This document shows, piece after piece, positions 26,261 through 37,610 of a stretch of 64,000 nucleotides of DNA. The notes beneath the pieces were generated by a model. It was given only the letters and a program-made list of their open reading frames with translations. It had not been told where the DNA came from and did no database searches. Where the stretch lies: positions 1 to 64,000 of the forward strand of contig JAACAK010000120.1 of assembly GCA_011774835.1 (NCBI GenBank). Direction: 5' to 3'. The position numbers and the translations under genes are program-made. Within the stretch, counting starts at the first letter, position 1, and each line of letters begins with the position of its first letter. This stretch comes from Candidatus Kutchimonas denitrificans. GTDB lineage: Bacteria > Gemmatimonadota > Gemmatimonadetes > Palauibacterales > KS3-K002.

Positions 26261-28711
26261 TCACGTCGTCAGAGCCAGATCCTCCAGCTCCGGCTCGCCA
26301 GCTGAGGCGTCCGGGCTCTCATCCCGCACCACGCTGGCGCCCGTGCTCTCCTCGTAGGCGACACGAACCACCTGGTCCATCCCGTCGCGGATCGACTCGA
26401 TATGCGTGATCAGGATCACCTGCTCAAAGCGGTCTTGCAGACGCTGCAGCAGGCGAACCACGCTCTCCCGACGCTGGTCGTCCAGGCCGCCGAACACCTC
26501 GTCGAAGATTAGCAGCGAGAGCGTCTGGCCCGCCCGGTCGGCGATCATCTGGCTGATCGCCAGCCTCAGCACCAGATTCGCCAGATCCTCTTCCCCGCCT
26601 GAGATGACCGGCTTCTCATCGCCTTCGTCCAGCACGACGACATCGTAGTCGGGTCCGATCTCCAGACGGTTGTAACGGCCGTCGGTCAGCTCGGCGAGGA
26701 ACACGCTGGCAATCTCCGACAGCTCTGGACGCACCCGGTCGTTCAGTTCGTGCCGCAGCTCGCCCAGCGCCCGGTACAGATCGTTGTGCAAGCGCAGCTC
26801 CTTCTCCCGGGCCGTTATGCTGGCCTCGAGCTGCCGGTGCTCCTTCTCCGCCATCCGCGCGGCTTCCGCCCCGGCCCGTGCACCCTCCAGCTCCGTCCGC
26901 GCTCGCTCGACGTCCAGGCGCGCCGCTTCCAGCGTCACCCGCGCCGCCTCGAATTTCGCGCCGACTTCCCGATACTCTTCCTCGGAGAACGCCAGTCCCT
27001 CGCGGCTCGCCTCGAGCTCCTCGATCTGCGCCCGAATCTGCCGCTCCTCTTCCTGCGCCTCCGCCATTTCGCTCCGCAGCTGCGGCCGTCGCTCCAGCCG
27101 CGTTTCCAACTGAGTGATCTTCTTCTCCAACTCGCTCAGCCGTTCGATCCCCCGGCGGACCTCGGCATGCCGATCGGCGTCGTAGCCGTCGGGCAGCGCG
27201 GCGACCGCGCCCGCCAGCTTGCGGGCGCGCTCTTCTTCCGCGCCCAGCTCCGATTTCAGCGAGGCGGTCTGGGCCAGCGCGGATTCGGCGTCCGCCAGCT
27301 TGGACACCAGCCGCTCCAAACCCTGGCGCGACCGGGCCAACCGCTCCCGAGCCTCGGCCACTTCCGCTGGCTCCGACTCGAGCTGCTTCTCCCGCTTGCG
27401 ATACCACTTGCCGTCCTGGACGACCTCCTCGTACTGATTGCGGACCAGCGTCAGAACCTCCTCGTACTCGGCACCCAGCGGACGGCGACAGGTGGGGCAG
27501 GTGCCATCCGGCCCCTCTTTCTCCAGACCCTCGATCTGCTCCTCCAGCTCCTTGGCCTGATCCAGCAGGATGCGCAGCTGGGCGTTCACTTCCTGCTTGT
27601 CACGCTGCCAGCTGGCCGCCGCCTCCTCCCGCTTCTTTTCCAGCCGTTCGCACTCGGCCTCCTGCTCCGCCAGCTTCTCCTTCAGTTCGTCCCGGTCCCT
27701 CGCGTTCTTTTCCTGCTCCGCGATTCGCTTGGACAGCGCGACCACTCGCTCGCGCTGTTCCTCGAGCTGCCTGGTCAGCGCCTGTCGCCTGGCCTCGGCG
27801 TCGGCGAGCTCGCGCAGCTTGCTTTCTTCCTCGCGCAGGGCGGATAGCGGCGCCGCCTCGGCCCGCAGGCGCTCCAGCTCTCCGGCCGCGTCGGCCAGCC
27901 GGGCCAGCTCGGCCTCCGTCTCTTTCTCGTCCTTGATCACACGCTCGAGCCGCGTGCCCAGGATCCGCAGCTCGCCACTGAGGTCCTGATGCCGCTCCCG
28001 CTTCTCCTGCAGCTCGGTCCAGAGCGGCTCCACGTCGGCGAAGCCCGCCGCGGCTTCGCCACTCCGAGTCTCCGCCGCGCCCAGGGCCGCGTTGGCGTCC
28101 TTCAGGCGCTCCTCCGCCGCCTCACGATCCGCTTCGAGCTTCTCCCGATCGCCCAGCGCGCGGGTGAGCTCCTCGACCTGGCCCCGCAGGACCTTGCGCT
28201 GGCCGCCCACCAGATCCTGGGCAGCCCGCAGCCGCTCATAGCCGAGCACCTGCGACAGGAAACGAGCCCGATCGGTGGGTCCCATGCCGGCCAGCACCTG
28301 GAGCTGCTTCTGACCGGTGAAGTACGTGTTGTAGAACTCGCGGCGCGTCATCCCGAGCCGTCGCGTGAGCTGACGTGTCACCTCGGTGGTGCCGGCGGCG
28401 ATGGGTTCCGGGGTCTCGCTGCGGTAGAGCTCGGCCGTCTTCGGCGAGCGTACGACGCGCAAGCGCTCGCCGCGCAGCTCGAACTCGAGCTCGGCACGCA
28501 CCAGCGAGCGGCCGGGCGCCCGATTGAAGCGAAGCGTGTCCTTGGTCCCGCGGATCGCCTGGGTCCCGTAGATCGCCCAGGCGATCGCCTCGAGGATGGT
28601 AGTCTTGCCCGAGCCGTTGGGGCCAATGATCCCCGTCAGCCCGGACCGGAGCTCGAGCTGGGTGTCGGGGTGCTGGCGGAAGTTCTCGAGGGTGACGCGC
28701 AGCAGCCGCAT
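26261..28711 (-). CDS. sbcC: SbcC/Rad50-like SMC-type ATPase
   Basis: MRLLRVTLENFRQHPDTQLELRSGLTGIIGPNGSGKTT Walker A; long coiled coil; zinc hook CPTCRRPLG; Walker B LSLLIFDEVFGGLDDQRRE. Confidence 0.93.
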   Translation of the reverse strand: MRLLRVTLENFRQHPDTQLELRSGLTGIIGPNGSGKTTILEAIAWAIYGTQAIRGTKDTLRFNRAPGRSLVRAELEFELRGERLRVVRSPKTAELYRSETPEPIAAGTTEVTRQLTRRLGMTRREFYNTYFTGQKQLQVLAGMGPTDRARFLSQVLGYERLRAAQDLVGGQRKVLRGQVEELTRALGDREKLEADREAAEERLKDANAALGAAETRSGEAAAGFADVEPLWTELQEKRERHQDLSGELRILGTRLERVIKDEKETEAELARLADAAGELERLRAEAAPLSALREEESKLRELADAEARRQALTRQLEEQRERVVALSKRIAEQEKNARDRDELKEKLAEQEAECERLEKKREEAAASWQRDKQEVNAQLRILLDQAKELEEQIEGLEKEGPDGTCPTCRRPLGAEYEEVLTLVRNQYEEVVQDGKWYRKREKQLESEPAEVAEARERLARSRQGLERLVSKLADAESALAQTASLKSELGAEEERARKLAGAVAALPDGYDADRHAEVRRGIERLSELEKKITQLETRLERRPQLRSEMAEAQEEERQIRAQIEELEASREGLAFSEEEYREVGAKFEAARVTLEAARLDVERARTELEGARAGAEAARMAEKEHRQLEASITAREKELRLHNDLYRALGELRHELNDRVRPELSEIASVFLAELTDGRYNRLEIGPDYDVVVLDEGDEKPVISGGEEDLANLVLRLAISQMIADRAGQTLSLLIFDEVFGGLDDQRRESVVRLLQRLQDRFEQVILITHIESIRDGMDQVVRVAYEESTGASVVRDESPDASAGEPELEDLALTT

Positions 28712-28712
28712 C

Positions 28713-29924
28713 TCACTCTCTGCCTTCCAGCGACTCTTTCTCCTCGGCCTCATGCAGGTACCTGAGGCCGAGGGCGATCAGCGCCTCGCGGTCGACCGAA
28801 TCGGACTCCGGCTTGAAGCGAGCTTTGAGAAAGGACTCGAGCTCTTCGCGCAGCGTCATGCGCCGGCCGGGCGCGCCCGACGCGACGCGCCGCTCCACTT
28901 GCGGCGGCTTCGGCTCGAGGTTGAAATGGAGCGCCTCGGTCCGGAACCCGCGGATCTTCTTGTGGTCCAGCTCCCTGTAGATCTCGCGCGGCACGTTGAA
29001 GATGCGCAGCCTGACGATCTTGCCGGCGATCCCATCGGGGATCCCCGTCACCGCCGCCTCGATCGCCTGGTCCAGCTCACCTGGAGTCTGGTCGTAGTAG
29101 AGGATGGGGTCGAGATCCAGGACCGGGCGCGGGTTGGCCAGCTTGTGGAAGACCGCCCGGCCGCCGTCGAGGTCGAACTCGATGAAGCCCTTGCCCCACT
29201 CCGCTCGCTTCCAGGTGTCTTCCTTTTCGACTCGCGCGTCGTCCGCCTCCGCCCAGATGTTGAGGCTCGTCCGCTCGATCGCGCCCGCGTAATACATGTT
29301 GGGCGCCAGCTGCGTCCGCAGGTGGTAGTGGCCCAGCGCCACGTAGCTCCAGTCCGTCGGTTCGATTTCGTTCCGCTGCAGCTTCGCCGCCCCGAAGTCC
29401 ATCAGCAGCTTGAGTCGCTCGTCGTCGATCTCGGCGTGGGCCACCAGCACGTTGTGGGTGGCGTCGGGGTCCGGTTCGATGGCGACGCTGGCACCGCCGT
29501 ACAGCTCGGCGTGGGGCAGGCACAAGATCGCGGTATCCAGGTCCGGGAACGCCAGGCGGCGCGCCTCGTGGTGCGCCACGTAAACGCCGTCGATCTCCTC
29601 GAACAGCCTCAGGATGCTCCCCGTCTCCGCTGCCTTGGGCGAGTCGTGGTTGCCCGCCACGATGACCACACGGGTACCCGCCGTCTCGCTCCGGAACCGC
29701 GACAGTCGGCGGAACGCGTCGGCGATCGCGATGTTCGAAGGCCGGACCGTATGGAAGACGTCGCCGGCGATGATCAGCAGCTCGGGCTCGAGCTTCGCCG
29801 CGCGCTCGAGCAGCTCGCGGAAGGCCCGGGCCACATCGGCCTCCCGGATGTTGATCCCGCGCGGGTCGGTCCGGTGGTAGGCCCGGTAGCCGAGATGCAG
29901 GTCGGCCGCGTGCACCAGCTTCAT
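28713..29924 (-). CDS. sbcD: SbcD/Mre11-like exonuclease
   Basis: 403 aa; MKLVHAADLHLGYRAY, LIIAGDVFH, VIVAGNHDSP phosphoesterase motifs. Confidence 0.95.
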   Translation of the reverse strand: MKLVHAADLHLGYRAYHRTDPRGINIREADVARAFRELLERAAKLEPELLIIAGDVFHTVRPSNIAIADAFRRLSRFRSETAGTRVVIVAGNHDSPKAAETGSILRLFEEIDGVYVAHHEARRLAFPDLDTAILCLPHAELYGGASVAIEPDPDATHNVLVAHAEIDDERLKLLMDFGAAKLQRNEIEPTDWSYVALGHYHLRTQLAPNMYYAGAIERTSLNIWAEADDARVEKEDTWKRAEWGKGFIEFDLDGGRAVFHKLANPRPVLDLDPILYYDQTPGELDQAIEAAVTGIPDGIAGKIVRLRIFNVPREIYRELDHKKIRGFRTEALHFNLEPKPPQVERRVASGAPGRRMTLREELESFLKARFKPESDSVDREALIALGLRYLHEAEEKESLEGRE

Positions 29925-30820
29925 GGCGCCTCCACCAGCTCGAGACGGCCGTTGGCATGCCCGGTCAGCTCCACCTCGGCCGCGCCGGTGGAGTGAAGCG
30001 CGAACATGTCCAGCTCGTAGCTGCCCCCGACGAACCGGCCCTCTGCGATGGCGAACAGCGAGACGCCGGTAAAGCTCGCTTCCATGTGCAGAGGCAAACC
30101 CAGCTCCATCGCCTCGATACTCTCCTCGCGGGTGTAGCTGCCCGAGAGCGCGATCACCGCGATCGGTCCGTCCGGCCCTTCCCTGACTTCTCTCAGCGTA
30201 TGCTCGAGCTCGAACTCCATGCTCTCCGGTCCGCCGATGCCCGTCTGAAGCGGCAGGCTGGCCCGCCCCGTCCAGCTGTCGCCGACTCGCACGGGCGTCG
30301 CCGGCAGAAAGGTGGGCATGCCCGCCTGGTGGAACTGTCGCGCCAGAGGAACCATGCTCGGGCTCGAGTAGGAGACGTCGAGGGTCTCCGCGGTCGGCGT
30401 CGTCTTCACACGGGCAGTGCCGGAGAGCAGCTCGCGGCGCGCCGAGGCGTGTCCGGGCGGCGGCGGTATCTCCTCGTCACCCAGCCGGCCCTGGAACTGG
30501 TAGTCGTGCCAGCGGACCTCGAAGATGTGCGTCTCATCGGGCGCCACATCGGCGAGCCGCTGCTCGTACTCCACCGCGGTCCGCACGTCCATCCCCTGGC
30601 TCAGCACGGCGAGCAGGCGGCGCGTCGCCTCATCCATCGCCCCGGAGCCGCTGTACTCCGCTCGCATCTCCAGGTCGAACGCCAGCCGGTAATGGTCCAC
30701 GCGCCCGATTCGGTCGCCGAGACGCAGGCGGTGCTCGCCCTGTCCCTGCTGGCCCGCGGCCGTCGTCGCGAGACATGTCCCGACGGCGAACAGGATGGCG
30801 AGGGCGGCCGCTCTCGACAT
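29921..30820 (-). CDS. Putative exported protein, unknown function
   Basis: Signal peptide MSRAAALAILFAVGTCLATTAAGQQ at 30820; resembles in layout the protein at 31301-32194. Confidence 0.7.
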   Translation of the reverse strand: MSRAAALAILFAVGTCLATTAAGQQGQGEHRLRLGDRIGRVDHYRLAFDLEMRAEYSGSGAMDEATRRLLAVLSQGMDVRTAVEYEQRLADVAPDETHIFEVRWHDYQFQGRLGDEEIPPPPGHASARRELLSGTARVKTTPTAETLDVSYSSPSMVPLARQFHQAGMPTFLPATPVRVGDSWTGRASLPLQTGIGGPESMEFELEHTLREVREGPDGPIAVIALSGSYTREESIEAMELGLPLHMEASFTGVSLFAIAEGRFVGGSYELDMFALHSTGAAEVELTGHANGRLELVEAP

Positions 30821-31290
30821 CAGAAACGGAAGACCCCGAGGATGACAAGATAGATGAGGGCGGCGCCGACGGCGTTGCCGACGATCACTTGCCACCGCAC
30901 GCGTCGCGCGAACTGGGGCGACACAGTCCCCTCCTCCGCGTCGCGTTCCGCGAACCCGGCCAGCGCCACCGCGTTAGGGATGACGAAGAACAGAGTGGCC
31001 AGGAAGACCAGCGTGCCGATGATCTGCATCTGGAACAGCCAGTGATCGGGGAAGGGCTGGAACCACTCACGGTTGGTCGCGAACACCAGCGCGATACCCG
31101 ACACGAACGTCACGATCGCCACGGCGGAGATGAAACCGCGATAGTAGCGGGCTGCGGTGTTGTAGGCGAAGACGATGATCCTCGGGTCGGCCGTCCGTCG
31201 AGCCCGGCCGGTCCAGATCCCCAGCGTCGTCATCCCTCCCAGCCAAAACGCCATGCCCGCCAGATGCAGAAAACCCCAGAGCTTGACCAC
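30820..31290 (-). CDS. Small multi-TM membrane protein, unknown function
   Basis: 156 aa; MVKLWGFLHLAGMAFWLGGMTTLGIWTGRARR...; four hydrophobic segments. Confidence 0.75.
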   Translation of the reverse strand: MVKLWGFLHLAGMAFWLGGMTTLGIWTGRARRTADPRIIVFAYNTAARYYRGFISAVAIVTFVSGIALVFATNREWFQPFPDHWLFQMQIIGTLVFLATLFFVIPNAVALAGFAERDAEEGTVSPQFARRVRWQVIVGNAVGAALIYLVILGVFRF

Positions 31291-31300
31291 GCTTCCCTCC

Positions 31301-32194
31301 CTACCTGCGGATCAGTTGTCCTCGCCACTCTATCACGGTGCGACTCGGCGGCAAACCGCTCGTATCCTCCCAGTTCACCTCGAGATTGGCCAGTGCCATC
31401 ATCTCCTCGTAGTAGCCGCCGCTGACCGAAAAGACGCTCTCGCCGAAGTACTCGCCGCTGACGGTCCGCACGCCGATCGATACGCCCACCGGTTCGCCAT
31501 CGAACTCGATCCGCGCCCGGACCCCATCCGGCTCTCGACTCACCTCCGCCAGCCGATAGGTCACCTGCACTAGCGCTTCCTGACGCGAACCGTCCGGCGC
31601 CGTGATCGGCACCGCGACCTGCCCCTCCCATCGGCCGCCGAGGCCCACCGAATCGGCGGGCAAGGCCATCGCCAGACCCGCCAGGATGTCGGCCAGCGAA
31701 CGGGCGACGGGACGTACCGCGTCCGACGACACCTGGACGCCGAGCGGCCGACCCAGCGGGCTGAAGCGGAGCGTCGCGCGACGTCCGACCTTCTGGAAGA
31801 TGCTGTCCCAGGCCACGGGTGACAGGGTCCGATCCTCTTCGCCGCTGAACCGGTAGCCGAGCCAGTAGATCAGGTAACGCCGATCCTCGTCGGCGGCCGC
31901 CGGCGTCGAGACCACCGTGCCGGCGACATCCCGAGTGGTGGACTGGGGGGCCGTTACGGCTGCCAGCAGGTCGTGGCGCGGGTCGTCCTCCGGGATGTCG
32001 AAGACCAGCCGGCTCGTCAGCTGACCGGTGAACCGGAAGTGGCCCACGACCCCAGAGTCGGCCACCAGCCTGAGCTGAACGCGCCGGCCGCCCGTTCGGT
32101 CCGGCCCCTGCGCCGCCGCGACGCCGGCGCAGGCGTTCAGCAGCGCCAGAGTCACGGCGGTCAGCGCATACCGACGCGTCACCCTACAGGTCAC
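31301..32194 (-). CDS. Putative exported protein, unknown function
   Basis: 297 aa; signal peptide RRYALTAVTLALLNACAGVAAAQ. Confidence 0.7.
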   Translation of the reverse strand: MTCRVTRRYALTAVTLALLNACAGVAAAQGPDRTGGRRVQLRLVADSGVVGHFRFTGQLTSRLVFDIPEDDPRHDLLAAVTAPQSTTRDVAGTVVSTPAAADEDRRYLIYWLGYRFSGEEDRTLSPVAWDSIFQKVGRRATLRFSPLGRPLGVQVSSDAVRPVARSLADILAGLAMALPADSVGLGGRWEGQVAVPITAPDGSRQEALVQVTYRLAEVSREPDGVRARIEFDGEPVGVSIGVRTVSGEYFGESVFSVSGGYYEEMMALANLEVNWEDTSGLPPSRTVIEWRGQLIRR

Positions 32195-34118
32195 CTCCGT
32201 ACGGGTCTTCCGGCACGGGCACGGGACGAGCCGTTGGCTCGATGACCTCCGATGACACTTTGCGTTTCAGCCGGGCGCGGAAAAAGCTCAGCGCGTCGTC
32301 CGGCTCTACCCGTTCGGCGTGGTGATAGGCCCGGAGCACTTCCTCGCGATCGCGTCCGGCGATCAGGTCCTTCACCTCGTTCAGCTTGACGCGCCCGTCG
32401 AGGCGTTTGAGCCCCCGCGCGATGGCATCCTCGAACGGAAGGTCGTGACGCGGCGGGAACTTCTCGATCCCATCGCGCCCGCGCATCACCGCCGGCTTGG
32501 GGAAGCGGGCGAAGATCGGCTGCGTGAAATGCGGATGGCGGACCATCAGGTCCCCCTTCGGCAGGCTGGCCAGTTTCGTCTTGGTGGCCGGCGTCAGGAC
32601 CCCGTAGCCCGGCGTCGCCAGCTCGTCCATGTCCATCCGACCGTAGACCGACGAGCCACAGTTGCCCACGACACGCCGATGGACTTGCGAACGGAACTGT
32701 TGCGCGCCGAACAGCACGAGCCCCAGGTAGCGGCCCCGCTCGCTGATGTCGAGGAGCATCTTCCGCACGTAGGTCTCGGGCCCGTCCGAGGGGGCGTACT
32801 TGTTGAGCTCGTCCGCGAAGACGATCACGTGGTTCACCCCCAGGCTCCCCGACTCGAGCCCCTCGCGCAGCCGCGACACCACCCGCGCGAACACCAGGTC
32901 CTGCGCCTCGGGCTCCACGTTCGCCACGTCCACCACATAGACCGCCCGATCCTCGAACTCGCCCCACGGCAGATCGTTCACCGCGTCGTCGTTCACCACC
33001 AGGCCGTGCGCCCGGCTGACGATCCCGTTCAGCCTGTTCCGCACCTTGCGGATCGTCGCCGTGTGGTGCGTCATCCAGCGGTCGGAACCGCTGCTCTCGC
33101 AATAGGCCAGCACGTCGTCGAACCAGGCTTCCAGGTCGCGGAAGGTGCGCACCAGGTGGTCCCGGGATACGAGATGGCCATGGCTGGGGCCAAACGGCTG
33201 ATCGAGGACCCGGTCGCGGATGAAATCGACCAGCGCGTCGGCTTTCGCGTCCAGGTCGTCACGCGTCAGGAGAACCTCGGAGAACTGCATCACTTCCTTG
33301 AGCCCCCAACGCAGCGGCTCGACGTTCTCGATCAGTTCCGGATGCGTCCGCAGCGTGTTCAGATTCCAGCCGTCGGGCTTGTAGGGCGCGTAGTAGCGCA
33401 CGTTCTCGAACGGCTGCGCCGGCACGCCCAGCTTCCCGTACATCCGCAGATCGTTCTCGTCCAGCAGGCCCGGCTGGTCCAGGAACAGGAGGTCCGGACC
33501 TTTGACGTTGAAGCAGACCGCGGCCACCGATCCCTTCGCCGCCGGCATGTGCTGGAAGACCGAGGCGAGCAGGAACTCGACCAGGCTCGTCTTGGTGGCC
33601 AGCCCGCTGACCCCGGTGATGTTCAGGTGGGCCGCTTCAGGACCCAGCAGGAAATCGGCGTCCAGATAGACCTTCGCTTCCATACCACCGCTGGTGTAGA
33701 GGCCCAGCGGGATGCCGGTCTCGTTCTCGACCCCGACGTAGGTGTCCATCCGTAGTCCCACGACGACGTCGTCGTCGTCCGCCAGATAGACGGCGCCCAT
33801 CGGAACCGGCTGCACGGGCTCCTCCGGCTCGCGGCGAAGGACGGCGGCCGAATAGAGCCGAATCTCTGGCCGCTCCGACGCCGACCGCGCCTCCGCCTCG
33901 GGGTCGGCGTCGGCGCCGATGTAGTCGTGGAGCGGCGACATCAGGTCGGTGTAGCTGAACCCCTCGACCACCACGCCGTACACGGTCTGCGCCTCAGCCA
34001 CGACCCGCACGATCGAGCCGATGCCGATCTGGGCCTCCCGGCCGGTCCAGAAGTGGAACTCATGAGTCGTGTTCGGCTTTCGCTCGGTCGCGACGACCCT
34101 GCCTACCAGTGCGCTCAT
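32184..34118 (-). CDS. HerA-like (DUF87) ATPase with divergent P-loop
   Basis: 644 aa; N-terminal barrel-like VGRVVATERKPNTTHEFHFW; NITGVSGLATKTSLVEFLL; VIVFADELNKYAP; LVLFGAQQFRSQVHRRVVGNCGSSVYGR. Confidence 0.82.
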   Translation of the reverse strand: MSALVGRVVATERKPNTTHEFHFWTGREAQIGIGSIVRVVAEAQTVYGVVVEGFSYTDLMSPLHDYIGADADPEAEARSASERPEIRLYSAAVLRREPEEPVQPVPMGAVYLADDDDVVVGLRMDTYVGVENETGIPLGLYTSGGMEAKVYLDADFLLGPEAAHLNITGVSGLATKTSLVEFLLASVFQHMPAAKGSVAAVCFNVKGPDLLFLDQPGLLDENDLRMYGKLGVPAQPFENVRYYAPYKPDGWNLNTLRTHPELIENVEPLRWGLKEVMQFSEVLLTRDDLDAKADALVDFIRDRVLDQPFGPSHGHLVSRDHLVRTFRDLEAWFDDVLAYCESSGSDRWMTHHTATIRKVRNRLNGIVSRAHGLVVNDDAVNDLPWGEFEDRAVYVVDVANVEPEAQDLVFARVVSRLREGLESGSLGVNHVIVFADELNKYAPSDGPETYVRKMLLDISERGRYLGLVLFGAQQFRSQVHRRVVGNCGSSVYGRMDMDELATPGYGVLTPATKTKLASLPKGDLMVRHPHFTQPIFARFPKPAVMRGRDGIEKFPPRHDLPFEDAIARGLKRLDGRVKLNEVKDLIAGRDREEVLRAYHHAERVEPDDALSFFRARLKRKVSSEVIEPTARPVPVPEDPYGGDL

Positions 34119-34144
34119 CTTCCCCTTCCCGTCGCCAACTCTAT

Positions 34145-34174
34145 CCCAACGCCATCCCCAAGCATGGCGTTGGG
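34145..34174. other. Perfect 11-bp inverted repeat (CCCAACGCCAT / ATGGCGTTGGG, 8-nt loop) between herA-like and carB
   Basis: Read directly; no U-tract on either side, so terminator status is uncertain. Confidence 0.8.
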
Positions 34175-34208
34175 GGAGGGCGATGGCGATGATGTGTGTG
34201 TACGGGCT

Positions 34209-37445
<3,237 letters not shown>

Positions 37446-37610
37446 CGAGTTAGGTTGATTGATTCCGCATGAACCTCGGCGACCGAGCAATAGTACCCGG
37501 CCGGCCCGTGCGGCGCCAGTCGGACGCCGGTTGCCCCGCTTCGGGCCGTTCGCCACATTCGAGGCTCACGTACAGCGATCGGACCTCATAACTGAAACGC
37601 GAGATCGGAT

